From positions 15,879,967 to 15,943,966 of the forward strand of contig ML680088.1 in NCBI GenBank assembly GCA_007922225.1: a stretch of DNA of 64,000 nt, written 5' to 3'. This stretch comes from Emydura subglobosa (lineage: Eukaryota; Chordata; Testudines; Chelidae). Positions 34,451 through 57,239 of the stretch are shown here, in pieces; within the stretch, counting starts at the first letter, position 1; each line of letters begins with the position of its first letter. The notes under the pieces were generated by a model, which did no database searches, was not told the DNA's origin, and saw only the letters and a program-made list of their open reading frames with translations. Both the position numbers and the translations under genes were made by a program.

Positions 34451-34714
34451 CACACCCTATTGGAAGGAAATAACCCATCTGTAAACAAGAGAAAGGCCCC
34501 AAATCTACCAGGGCTCAGGTGTCTGTAGGGTTGCCAAGTCTTTAGGGTGGTCCTGGAGTTAAAGGAATTGTCCAATCCAAGCCAGAGGCTCTCTGGGTGC
34601 TTCATGCCCCCATCCCAGCCCCTGCTTGCCCCAGGAGCCCCCCAGGAGGGCCCCCCTTGCACTGGAGACACGCCTCTGAAGGGGGGCTGAGAATTTCCCC
34701 TGCATAAGGCAGCG

Positions 34715-35470
34715 TTGCTAGTCCTCGGGGCTGGGGCTGGGCCCAGGACTCAGCGGCTGAGTCGGTTTCGCACCCGCAGCCTGAGTCCGCGTTCGGGGCT
34801 CTCGGAACCCGAGCGAGCCCAGCCGCCGCCGCCGCGTTCGTGTGTCAAGCGCCCCCAGGCGGGCGCGGGGCGCGGCGCAGCTGGCAAGGCGAGGTTATTT
34901 GCGGTTAGCTTTGATCCCGGGGGGGAACCTGAAACTCTCGCATTCCTGGCATAGCAGCGGCTCGCGGCGGCCAGGCCTCCCTCCCGGGCGCTCATTACAG
35001 CTGGCGCGGGCCGGCGCGGCGCTCAGAGCCTGCCAGCAGCCACAGGGGCCGGGCCAGCTGCACGCGCTGCAGAACCGAACCGCTCGGGGAGCGTTGCGTT
35101 CACACAGCGCCGGCCAGCCGGGCGCCGCTCCGCTTCGCTCCTTCCCTCCCGGGCGCTGCCGGCGCGGCTGCGATGGTTCGGTAAGGCTCGCTCCATTCCG
35201 CGCCGGGTGAGCGGGCGGCTGGGCAGGTTCGCGCCCGCCCGTCCCCGCGGCATCGGGGCCAGAGGGGAGCTCTCCGGATCCCCTTCCCTGGCTCCTTATC
35301 GGCCCCGATTCATTCCGCTTCGGGTCGGACTGGGAATGCAGCTTGGCTCTGCGCTCCACGGGCGTGAGCCGCTGGCTCCCCCCTTCCCATCGCCCCCTGG
35401 CTTTCCCTGCCTCTGGCTCCCCCCTCTCCACAGTATCCCTGCAAGCGCCTGGGCCGTAATCCATAATGAG
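34715..35470 (+). promoter_or_regulatory. AMOTL2: AMOTL2 CpG-island promoter
   Basis: A GC-rich, CpG-dense block stands out from the AT-rich surroundings about 3 kb upstream of the first coding exon. No TATA box is evident; GC-box-like GGGCGG/CCGCCC words lie near 35210-35240. Four CATTCC/GGAATG hexamers, the TEAD recognition core, fall inside: 34941 (as full M-CAT CATTCCT), 35194, 35311 and, inverted, 35333. The transcription start cannot be placed from sequence alone. Confidence 0.75.
34940..35180 (+). other. AMOTL2: Probable AMOTL2 non-coding exon 1 (5' UTR)
   Basis: A good splice donor (CG|GTAAGG, GT at 35181) lies inside the CpG island, matching the acceptor at 38002-38003. A second usable donor is GG|GTGAGC with GT at 35207. 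The 5' end is a guess. If the first donor is used, an ATG at 35173 opens a short upstream frame of eight codons that crosses the splice and stops at 38020-38022, before the main start. Mammalian AMOTL2 likewise begins with a non-coding exon. Confidence 0.45.
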
Positions 35471-38003
35471 TAGAGTGGGGGGGTGTCTGCGGGAAGTGGG
35501 GGTGAGCAGGGCTTTGCTGGGCTCGCTTTGAGTTACAGGTGCCTGTGCCCCCCACGGGCTGGAGAATTCTCTTTGTCTTGCTTGGCAAATGCTTTCCGGG
35601 ACCATGAGCTGGTTCTCACTTAGAAAGAATGTTAATTGCAATCCAAACCCGGGTGATGTCAGGGCTGAGCGATTTGGAAAACAAAGCAGCAGCAGCAGCA
35701 AAGGCAGAGACCTAGCCCGACTCTGCAGCTGGCAATCTGCTGAAAGTGCTGGAGGTGCGTTATTTATACCGATTGGGTTGGGAAAGGCGAGAAAGCGGGG
35801 GGCTTCGCCCATGGGGTGCTGCTGGGCGTCAATTGTATTGCAAGTTTAGGTGCGCTTGGTGCTTTCCAGGGTGATCTCCTGGGTTACAAACTTTCTTCAC
35901 TAGGTCTCCTTTAAACTGGCTAGAAAGCGTCCCGGTGTTTGATTTGTGTGTTTTCTCTGGCTACCTCCTTTTTTTTTTTTTTTTAAATGATCATCCTATT
36001 ATTTGATGGCCCTCATTCAGATTAGGCTCAGTGCAATTCAAGGGAATTTCTTGTGACGGCAGAGTTAAAGAAATGTATAAAAATATGTGGAGCGGGACAG
36101 GAATAAAGAAAGGCAACCACGTTAATAACAAGTTAGGAATGGGGATCCAGGAGTGAAAATAGTCATGGATAGTAAAAGGCTGGAGGCACTTATGGAGGGG
36201 GTGGGGTGAGGAATTTTTTCTCTACCTTCCTATCTGTGTAGTCATGCTCCCTGACCCAATATTTCAGACTTCCTCATTGTGAGAACGCACCAGGGCTTGT
36301 GAAACAGAAAGAGATGTGTGGTTCTTTTATTTTGATTCCCCAAAGGCAGTTTGGGGTTAGATTTAAATCTTAGAGGTCTGAGTTGGTCCTGAGATGAGGC
36401 TCACTGAAAAGGTGGTCTGTTTAGAGTTTCCTGATTTCACCTACAGGGAAGACCTCTTCAAGAACCTTTTGTATTGGGAACCAATATTTGAGGTATGTTT
36501 GTATGAAGCAACCTGAGATTAGCAATCTGCCTTTGCCAACCCACATGCAGTAGCGTAGAACTAGAAACAGGTGATCAAATGTCGCATTTGGAATTCACTT
36601 GCTTTAAAGCTTGAGTGCAAAAGAGGACACACAACTTAAAAACAATGATCTAACTTCCCTAGCTAGCATCCCTCTTCAATAAACTACTAACCATGCACAG
36701 ACCAGGGATACAGCTGTAGTTTCTGGTTTCCAGAGAGCAAAGAAAAGGTTATGAGAATGTTTTTAAGGTCTACCCCACTTGGTATCTCCATGCATGGCTG
36801 ATTCATTAAGATGATAAATGTTTCATATTTAAACTTTCGATAGATGTATGAACAGCATACATACCTAGAACACCATAATAACAGAGATGCTTAAAACTGA
36901 AATAATCTTGAAAATCTGGTTTCCTTTATGTGACTTTTCACTATGAAGCTTTTAGTATTATTATTTTTTCATTTCTCAATGGATGTGATGAAAATAGACG
37001 ACCCTTTTCACTTCTGCTCAGTGTGTCGCAATGTTTGCAGCTACTCCCGTGGGCATTTTTATTTGTTTAAAACAATTAGATCCTATGGAAATTGTTCAAG
37101 AAATGTTTTGTGGATACAATCTTGTTGATTTTAGGTTTTGTAGATGGTTCCATTTTTAATTTTTGGCCCAAATTTGACATCTCTCTTCTTTAAGGAGACG
37201 AAAAGTACGGGAGATTAAAATCCTCTTGCTGGGTGGACTGTAGCTTCTGTCCTGCAAGTTACTCAGGAATTAGGGACATTCTCTGCCAGTGCAACGTGGG
37301 GCTGCCAAGTCTAGCATATTCTGGGTACTGCTGAGCTGAGAGCATCGTCTTTGTTACACTTAACAGAACATCTTCCCTGTCCCCACAATGAAAGGTAGAC
37401 TAACGGGAGTCTCACTTACAAAATGCTACGATCCCGTGACCTACTCTTTCCAGGGTAGTAAATCAAGTTGCTCAAAATATTCACACTGATTTTCAAGTGC
37501 ACTCCTGCTAAGCCCAGGTGCTGAGGCCATTCACCACTGGGAAGCCAGCAAAGATCCCCACAGCTGACATTCCTCACTCCGCACCCCACGGGCGCTGTTC
37601 CCTTTAGGACACCTAAGATCAGAGGGGGGTTTTGCGGCTCAGTGAAGCAGTGGGCAGCTGGGCAGGGAGGCTTTCCATATGAGAGCTGCATTCCCTCCAA
37701 CTGAGCTCTGTCCGCTTCCAGCCCGCTTCAGGATTCGGTCAAGGAGCTGAAGCCTGCAGGATTCCCAAGGGCCTAGTTCTTGGCAGCCTCCCATGGGATT
37801 AGTGTCCTGCCTGGTTTGGCTCTGCCATCATGGCGGCCCCCTGGCATGGAACGGGGCTGCTTCTCTCCTCCCCCACCCTTGCTACGACAGGGTGGGAAGC
37901 ATTTGCGTCTCTCAGGTGGGACTCCAGGCAAATGAAATCCTCTGGGAACAGGGAACGAACAAAGCCCTGGCTGAGAGCTGATCCCTGTGCTTTTCTCTTG
38001 TAG
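35181..38003 (+). other. AMOTL2: AMOTL2 intron 1
   Basis: An intron between the proposed non-coding exon 1 and exon 2. The first 300 bases are still CpG-rich. After that the sequence is AT-rich with no recognisable coding segment and few repeats, which is less repeat load than the rest of the window. A further GGAATG lies at 36136. First introns of YAP-target genes often hold enhancers; nothing here proves one. Confidence 0.5.
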
Positions 38004-49812
<11,809 letters not shown>

Positions 49813-51815
49813 GGAAGGGCTGGTTCCTGCCATCCTCTGCCCCTGCACACTGGCCTTGTCAGAGGCAAGCAGCTGCTGGGCAAGTGCCAATGCAGGAGCC
49901 ATTCAGTTACCGGGAGCCTGGCTGGGATGGTTGTGGAGAGCTCCCGGACGAAGGCATTTGGGGCAGGCCGGCGTGCCGCAGATCTGCACGGCGAGGCTTG
50001 AGAGCAAAGCTGCAGCTGCCGTCTGTGTCCTTTTATTGTGCCTGCTTTCCGTCGCAGCAGAGCTCATTTGCCACCCACTCCTTCCGCCCTGCCAGCCCAG
50101 CTCTTGTGCTGTGCCGCTTGGGAGTTCCCTTTGCCAATGGCATGCCACAGGAAACAACGAACGAGGAGCCGAAAGTGAAGTGGGACGGAGCTCTCCCCTG
50201 CTTCCAGGCTGTGACCTGGAGGAGAGTGGCATGCTGTGGATGGCTAGAAACTGGTCCTGGGGGGACTAGCGTGCCTGTTGTTACCAGCTCTCCAAGTTCA
50301 AGCTGCCAGGAGTAGCTCTTGTATTCTGCTGGCATGGCCAGAATTCCTGCTCCTCCCCTGCCCCGCAATCTACCCTTCCCCTCTCGTTAAGAGGATTGGA
50401 ATTGTTTGGGAGAGGATGATTTTGAGTGGCGCAGGGTCCCAGGGATACTTGTCCTGGATAGGCTGTAGCAATGGCAGGTGGCAGCCCGTCGCCGCATGGC
50501 AGGAGGTGGTGGAGGGGACAGGACCGTCTCTGTAAATAACTCCCTGTTTTGTAAACAAAATCAAACCCTGTATTTATCATTTCAGTTTCCTCCCTGACCT
50601 CCCTTTGTTCCTCTTTCCTGCTCTCTGGAGCTTTCCTCACTCCTTATCCCTTTACCCTCCCTCGTTTGTCTGTCTAGTGTCTCTCTAGTCACGGGCTTGT
50701 TCTCTTCCTCCATTTCATATCCTGTTTGTCTCCAGAGTTAAATATCCCCCAGCTTCCATTTCCTTTGGGGCACTTTCCCATGATTCCTCCAACTGGAATT
50801 TCCCTTCTGTTTGTTTGAATACCAGCGGGGAGCCAAATGTCGACGGGTGTGTGAGATTTAGCTCCTGAGTTGCTCTCATTTGGGGAAGGCAGATGCGTGG
50901 CTGGTCTAAATCAGATTAGCTCCATCAATAGAGAAGTGAGGCTGTTCTTGAACCAGATTCCGGCTGAATCTTATCCCCATGAAGAGGGCTTACATGCCCC
51001 ACTGGTACCATTCACGGCCTGTGCGTACACAGTGTTCATGAGAGTAAAGGATTGCAGGAGGGCAGCCTTTCTAAATAGCAGAAGCTCTGTGGATGTTTCA
51101 GCTGATCTATTTTTATTTGCGAAGGGAGCTTGTGTTTATGCAAAAAATTAAACAAGGGAGTTAGGGGTGGATGGTTGGGGGGATGATTGAAATGAAACTA
51201 GAGATGAAGAAACACTCCTGAAGTGAAACAAAAACATCTGATTTTGTTGTGGAGGAGCTGATTTCTCCCTTCCTTGGAACTGCACCAAGATATACTCGCT
51301 TATTATTCAAAATTCTCATACACCCCCTTGTCTACTGACAGCTGGCTTTTGACAGTAGCCAATTTTGATTTTAATGAGAGTTTCTCAATCCGCTGAACTC
51401 AGATGCTTTCTTCCCTTGGCCTTCATATAAATATATACTTTCTTTAAACATCTGTGCATTTGCTGGACAACTGCATTTTTTATTTTCTCCCCCAGACACG
51501 TAAAAAATGCGTTCGATTCTGGTGCATTGTTTACAAAGTGGAAAACAAAACAAAAAAAAAACTATGAAAGAGAAAAAAACAACTTAATATATTTTATATT
51601 AATATTGGTATTTCTTTTTAAGTAATTTTTTTTTGTGCTGTGAACTTTTTTCTGCCAAAGACAATGAGGTTTTTTGTTTGTGCGTTTTAAGTTATCTTAA
51701 GTATTTAAATGTGTAAACCTGGCTGTTTTGTTATGCTGCCCTATACCGAGATTGCTGTAGCATTCCACTTGGTATAACAATATTTTAATAAAAAAATAAA
51801 TATTGATAAAGTGGT
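49813..51815 (+). other. AMOTL2: AMOTL2 3' UTR
   Basis: About 2 kb from the stop to the polyadenylation signals, with no intron signals or repeats that I recognise. The last 300 bases (from about 51520) are AT-rich with several A and T runs, as is typical of the ends of vertebrate 3' UTRs. A TATTTAT word lies near 50570. The cleavage site is estimated, not observed. Confidence 0.75.
51787..51800 (+). terminator. AMOTL2: Tandem AATAAA polyadenylation signals of AMOTL2
   Basis: Two canonical AATAAA hexamers lie 8 bases apart (51787-51792 and 51795-51800) at the end of the AT-rich 3' UTR. A GT-rich tract begins at about 51826, the right distance for a downstream GU-rich element. Confidence 0.75.
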
Positions 51816-51822
51816 ACTCTTT

Positions 51823-51825
<3 letters not shown>

Positions 51826-51863
<38 letters not shown>
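51826..51863 (+). repeat. (GT)n microsatellite
   Basis: About 18 uninterrupted GT units, starting 26 bases after the second AATAAA of AMOTL2. Confidence 0.95.
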
Positions 51864-51864
<1 letters not shown>

Positions 51865-51865
<1 letters not shown>

Positions 51866-51976
51866 TGATGTAGCAGTATCTGTATCCCGATGCACTCACT
51901 AAAAAAAGATATGTTTTCCCCTGATGTAGCAGTATCTGTATCCCGATGCACTCACTAAAAAAAGATATGTTTTCCC
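51865..51976 (+). repeat. Perfect 56-bp tandem duplication
   Basis: Unit 51865-51920 (CTGATGTAGCAGTATCTGTA … GATATGTTTTCCC) is repeated without change at 51921-51976. It directly adjoins the (GT)n tract. Confidence 0.95.
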
Positions 51977-52054
51977 CTACTAACTTCTCCCAAATATCGG
52001 AATCTTATGTATATTTTGGAAGTATAATAGCCTTTTTAGACAGAAATATGACAC

Positions 52055-52093
52055 TGTCAGTTTCAAGTAATGAAACTGACACTCATGAGTGTC
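52055..52093. other. Hairpin overlapping a perfect palindrome
   Basis: TGTCAGTTTCA (52055-52065), loop AGTAA, TGAAACTGACA (52071-52081); then GACACTCATGAGTGTC (52078-52093) is a perfect 16-bp palindrome sharing bases with the stem. Function unknown. Confidence 0.7.
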
Positions 52094-53045
52094 CCTTTAA
52101 GAGACAGCTGATGTCTAATCAAGCAGCTGCAGAATACCTCCAGAGCTGAGGGACAATGTTGAGGCTGTGTTTGGTTTCTCCACACTCAATGAGCAAACCA
52201 ACCACCTGAATGATTTTGATTTTAGCTGAGAGGGAAACAACAGTGCATGAAAGAACAAGAATAAAATGTGAGAGCGCAGGAGGGGTGGGCATGTGAGTGG
52301 TGTATCTTCGGTAACATGCATCAATTCTGCTCCACCAACAGGCAGGCATTGGAATTTCCTCCTGGTCTATCTAAAGCCCATTGTGGTTTTTTGGGAGCTG
52401 GTCCATGAGTGCACAAACATGCATGGGTCCCTCCTTTTTACTTGCAAGTCGCATTTGTGTGAGCAGCCAGGGAACTAAAAGAGACTTGTAACTAAGATAC
52501 AACCCCTGCTCTCCAAGGCTCTGGTTCAGGACAGCATTTAAACCTATGTGTAATCCTATTGAATCAATGGAACTCCTCATATGCTGACCGTTATGCGCTT
52601 GTTTAATCGCTTTCCTGAATCTGGGCCTGAATGCAACACGTAGGGTTCTTCTATGCTATATCTGAATAGCCTTGCTTCACAGTGCATGCCCAGAGATCTG
52701 ATTGCAAAGATAACCAGGGCTCTGCATTTGCTGTTAGAGGTTTTCCCACCAAACGAGTTGGACGATATCCTTGTTGCAGCTTGTATATGGGGGCAAGGCG
52801 GGAACTGGGTGGTTTTCGGTCTCAGTTCTGGGGAGGGAAGGGGGAATATTTAAAAATACCCCCCCCCCCTCAGAATGGTAAAGAAACATGGGTCCTGTCT
52901 GTATGAGGGTGATGGTGACAAAACCTAGGAGGAGAAAGGTCTTGTAAGGGACAAGATCCATTAAATCTCTGATTTGGAATCTCAGCCTGTTTCACAATAA
53001 ATGTCTGCTTTCAGTTCACTGCATGAGCTGGCCCCCTTTGAGGCC

Positions 53046-53484
53046 TGTCAGGGCCCGGTTTACCTGTGGCCAGCCCACCTGTAAGCAATTAACTGCCTAG
53101 GAGGCTGATTGGCAGCCAACTGACTCTTGAGCACCTGGGCTGGATAAAAGGGAAGATGCTCCAGAAAGAGGCACTCCAGCGAACAGAGCAGGGGAATTCC
53201 CTGTGGGGGAAAAAGAGACTCCGGGAGGGGATTCCCTGCGAGCCGCAGGCAGTGGAGCCTGCCAGGAGCTGTGTACTGCTGGGAGAAGAGCTGCAGTCTG
53301 CAGGAAGGCCCTGGCTCTATGGAAGGATGCTAATTTGGGAGTACATTGGAGGTAAAGGGCCAGCACATGGGACAGGTACATAGCTGCAGTTAAGCAGCCA
53401 GGGTAAAAGACTTCCTTGTGTTTCTGTGAACTTCCAGTTACTAAATCAGACCCTCTGAAGGGGCGGGGGGGAGGTGGTGTGACA
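53046..53484 (+). mobile_element. Possible solo LTR (TGTCA…TGACA, 439 bp)
   Basis: Ends with a perfect 5-bp inverted repeat TGTCA/TGACA, contains a TATA-like GGATAAAAG (53142-53150), and has no coding content. No matching flanking duplication was found directly at the ends, and there is no AATAAA, so the call is weaker than that at 3398-4454. Confidence 0.4.
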
Positions 53485-54620
53485 ATGCTCTTTGAGACAT
53501 AAACATTTTGGGAGGCTTCCTCATCTCCCAATTGGGAAAATCAAGGCAGCATGAACCTGTAGAGCTGAGCCTAGTTTGAAGGGGGGTGGGTCTGTGGGTT
53601 GGCATGTGCTTTTTACTGGGGTGTTAGACACACAAGCTTCCTCTGCATCAAGCCGGGAATACAAAGTAGGGAAAACTCCTTTAAGTAGAGGAATTAGAGC
53701 TGAAATACCTCCCCCCCACCCCTCAAAAGTCTCACACCTACACTGAGAAATTGTCCTGCTAACTCTGTGTGGTGGGGGTGGGGGAGACTGGGATTTCCAT
53801 GGGAATTTCAGGGAGAGAGGTGTCCCTGTGCATTTGAAAGCAGTTTGGGCACCTAACTCCTATGAAAACCTCACTTGCGATGCCCTTATAAGATGCCTGG
53901 GCTAGAAGGGTCAAAAGCAGCTGAAAGGTATGTCTATATTGAGCTTAAAACTCCACAGCACCAACTCTCAGAACCTGGGTCGGCTGCTGTGGGCTTAGAA
54001 ACCTTCTTCCCCCCCATGCTGGGTCTCTGAGCCCATCCTCCAGCCCACGCCTGATCATCTATGCTGCAATTGTATAGCCCTTGCTCCCCTCCCCCCAACC
54101 CAAGCCCCAGTCAGCTGACCCCGGGTCTGAGACTCTGTGCTGTAGGTTTTGTTTTTTTTATTTAATTGCTGTGTTGAGGTACCCCTAAAGACTGAAGAGC
54201 ACAATGTCCATGGAAAGTCTGTGGGGCCCGTTCTCCTAAGTCACTCATGAAAATCTCCTCCCAGGTGCCTCCAGACGTGCAGCGCGAAAACAAAGGCAGC
54301 CAGAACCAGTAGAGCCACTTGAAACTTTCAGTTTTGATCTCTTCGCTCTCTGGAGGGGCTGCGCTGCCTTTTCCCATTGTCCTTCAGCGAGTGGAACGTG
54401 AGAGCCCCCCATGAAAGTCCAGCTGCAGGGCAGGTGCACCGAACCCGGTAGCACTTACTGGCGCTCTCATTGCTTGTCTTTTCTGCAGAGCAGCTCTGGA
54501 AACTTTCTTTGTCCAATGACAGGTGCGCTGGTGCAGCTTTAGCTCCAGCAGCCCTAAGTCAGCAGTGTCGACTTTGGGTTTGCAATCTGAGCCACAAGCA
54601 CAAAATGCTCCATCGGTGTC
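53485..54620. other. Intergenic, nothing recognised
   Basis: No gene or clear repeat. The segment ends at a poly-A run. Confidence 0.35.
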
Positions 54621-54621
54621 C

Positions 54622-54645
54622 AAAAAAAAAAAAAAAAAAAAAAAA
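54622..54645 (+). repeat. Poly(A) run
   Basis: 24 consecutive A. It could be a retroposon tail, but the sequence before it is not recognised and no flanking duplication is visible. Confidence 0.9.
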
Positions 54646-54749
54646 TCCTATGGTGCCTGAATGAGCGAGCTGCAGGGGAGGTGAGATAAACAGCATCTGA
54701 GCCTGCAGTTTATTTTAAATATCTATCTTAGGTACTTATCTGGGCCCTG

Positions 54750-54873
54750 TAGGGTGACCCCATAGCAAGTGTGAAAAATCAGGACAGGGTAGGGGACTAA
54801 TAGGCGTCCATATAAGAAAAAGCCCTGAATAGCGGGACTGTCCCTATAAAATTGGGACATCTGGTCACCCTAG
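54750..54873. mobile_element. Short DNA transposon (TAGGGTGACC…GGTCACCCTA)
   Basis: Perfect inverted 10-bp ends (TAGGGTGACC at 54750 and GGTCACCCTA to 54872), extending imperfectly inward (AATCAGGACAGG; ATTGGGACATCTGGTCACCC). A relative is at 63185-63297. Confidence 0.65.
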
Positions 54874-54894
54874 GCCCCTGTTACTGCTGCATCT

Positions 54895-55060
54895 GAGCAC
54901 TGCACAGTCATTACTATATTTGTCCTCACAGTGCAGTTACCCCATTGTACTGGTGGAGAACTGAGGGATTAAGAGACCTGCCCAAGGCCACGCAGGAAGT
55001 CTGTGGCAGAAGAGCCCAAAGGCTGGGCTAGCGCCCTAAGCACTGGCCTAGCCTGATTGA
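54895..55060 (-). repeat. tRNA-derived SINE, decayed
   Basis: TTACCCCATTGTACTGGTGG, GAACTGAGGGATTAAGAGAC, CTGCCCAAGGCCACGCAGGA and GCGCCCTAAGCACTGG. Confidence 0.6.
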
Positions 55061-55639
55061 TTCCATCTTGCTTTTGAAACAGTGCCAATATTTTTCAGTG
55101 AAATGCTGGGTGATTTCAAGGTCTGTGGATGGAACAGACAGCTGCTGAAGGACCAGAGAATCACCCTCTGGTGATATCAGGGCATAGCGGCTCATGCAAG
55201 AAGAGGATCAGGGCCGTGAGCACCATCCAGCACACCAGCTTGTTCCAAGCGTGGCACCGGCAGGAGATGGGGGGGGGCTAGCAACATGAGACAGGCCTAA
55301 AGCTTGCAAAAGCAGCGTAGGCTAGCGGCCTGGGACAGACTGGGAGAGCTAGGCACACCACACTTCCAACCCTGCTTGGCTTCTGACTCCCCGTGTAGCA
55401 CCGTGCAAGTCTTTCACCTTCTGACACTCATTCCCTGCTCCTTTCCCGAGGTAAGTGCCTGCGGGAGCTTTACAGTCAGGTGGTAGAGAGGTAAATAAAG
55501 AGCTAAGGTGCAAGGCAGCCAAGTTTTGCCTCCATTTCCCCAGCTGTAAAATGGCAATAAAGTGCAAGTCTTATCAGTGAGAGAAGCCAGAGCCAGTCAT
55601 GGTCATTGGGAGGCAAAATCAGTGCCAGGTACAGCACTA

Positions 55640-55975
55640 GTTTAAAACATTGTGCATAGTCCGTTGTTATGCTTTTTTTTAATACAAATTTTTTGCTATT
55701 ATTTACATGACAGCAGTAGCTAGATGTTCCTCCGGACACCCCTCCCTCTTTGTGTTAAACCCCAAAGACATACAGTGGGAGACAGTCCTCCAAACAGCTG
55801 ATCACCTAAGTAGACAAGACAGCCAAAGGGTGGGAGGGGAAACTGAGGCATGTGGTTTGGCCCCCCCCCCTCCCCTCCCCAATGTCACGGGCAGGTCTGT
55901 AGCAGAGTCAGGAATGGGAATCTAGCAGACTGCCAAACCCGTCCCCTGCTCACTGGGCTACTCTGCCTCCCTTGT
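55640..55975 (-). repeat. Full-length tRNA-derived SINE
   Basis: Tail block (TACATGACAGCAGTAGCTAG, CATACAGTGGGAGACAGTCC), core (GGGGAAACTGAGGCATGTGG; AATGTCACGGGCAGGTCTGT) and tRNA-like end (CAGGAATGGGAATCTAGCAG … GCTACTCTGCCTCCCTTG), on the minus strand. Confidence 0.7.
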
Positions 55976-56639
55976 CTAGATGTCTCAGATATGTGAACTA
56001 CTCCCTGTAGTTTTTCTTTAACCAAGGCAAGTCAGGAAAGTAAATAAATACATTCCTCCGTGTCATAGCGCCGCGTGCGTCTTCATGCGGAAGAAGGTAG
56101 CAACGGAGCTTTGTTGCGACATTCCTCGCGTCTCTGCCCCTTCCCTCTCGGGGCTTGTGTACACATGTTGCGCAGGCTCCCTGGGATCAGGCCCTCTTCA
56201 AAACCGACTCGGGAGAGGTGTGGATGGGTGTAAACAATGAAAAGCTGCTAGAAATGCCCAGCCACTCGCCTTATTTAATTAAAGGACCATTCAGACACCT
56301 CCTTCCATCAGCCCAGCTCTTTCCTCGGTGATCCTCTGCGCCCGGGACCTGCTCAGTGCCAGCAGACTCACCGTGCTCCATGCAAGGACCTGGCACGTGG
56401 GCTTCTGTTCCAGGCAAGCGGGGGCTTTCTCTTTACTTGGCCATACAGGTGCCTGCCCTGGTGCTGCTTGCACTCACTCCACCGCCCAGCGTCCGGTGGT
56501 GATTTACAATAGGATTGTAAGGGCACCCCCTTGTCTATTGGCAGCATTACAACCGTGTCCATTTGCTGTGTGAGTAACTCTCAAAAAGGCTCAGCTGAGA
56601 TGTGTGGTCCTTGATATTGTCCCAGCAGATCCCTAGAGC

Positions 56640-57085
56640 TTAAAGGCAGAAGGGACCACTGTGATCCTCTTGTCTGATCTCCTGTATGGCACAGGCCATC
56701 TAACTTAGAATCATAGCAGATGAGTGTTGGAAGGAACCTCAGGAATCATCTAGTCCAACCCTCTGTTCAAAGCAGGATCAACACCGACTAAACCATCCCA
56801 GCCACGGCTTTGTCAAGCTGGGTCTTAAAAACCTCTAAAGATGGAGATTCCACCACCTCCCTGGGTAACCCATTCCAGAGCTTCACCACCCTCCTAGGGA
56901 AAAACTTTTTCCCTATCTCCAACCTAGACCTCCCGCACTGCAACTCGAGACCATTGCTCCCTCTGACAATGCTTCCCTGCATTGATTTCTGCTGCAAGTC
57001 AGCTAGCTGGCTTGAACTAGAGCACGTCTTTTAGAAAGACATCCAGGCATGATTTAAAGATTTCCAGGGCTGGAGAGTACTTTAT
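56640..57085 (-). mobile_element. Older CR1 3' end split by a younger CR1
   Basis: 56640-56703 (AGAAGGGACCACTGTGATCC … CACAGGCCATCTAACTT) continues at about 57015 (GTCTTTTAGAAAGACATCCA), as in the uninterrupted copy at 513-805. Between them, 56704-57010 is another CR1 3' end (AGAATCATAGCAGATGAGTG, GGAACCTCAGGAATCATCTA). Confidence 0.75.
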
Positions 57086-57239
57086 AACCCTCAAAAGAGA
57101 CCAGCAAGGGAAGCCTCAGATAATATGCAGTGTATAAAATCAGCCAAGTGATGCTTGTCCCCAGAAATAGGAATTCCTGCTAGCCCCTTCTCTTTCAAAA
57201 CTCCGTTGGGTTTGGGTGGAATTCTCCAAAGGTGAGACA

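Noticed and set aside
1..34700. CRISPR arrays, bacterial operons, rRNA or tRNA genes
   Set aside because: None is present. Dispersed SINEs have tRNA-like boxes but are degraded and carry SINE bodies; no intact tRNA cloverleaf was found.
34895..35812. 305-aa open frame antisense to the AMOTL2 CpG island
   Set aside because: GC-rich sequence is poor in stops by composition; the product is Arg/Pro/Ala-rich with no motif, and it crosses the promoter and intron 1.
54180..54645. Processed pseudogene ending in the 24-A run
   Set aside because: The upstream sequence resembles no gene I recognise, and no flanking duplication is visible.
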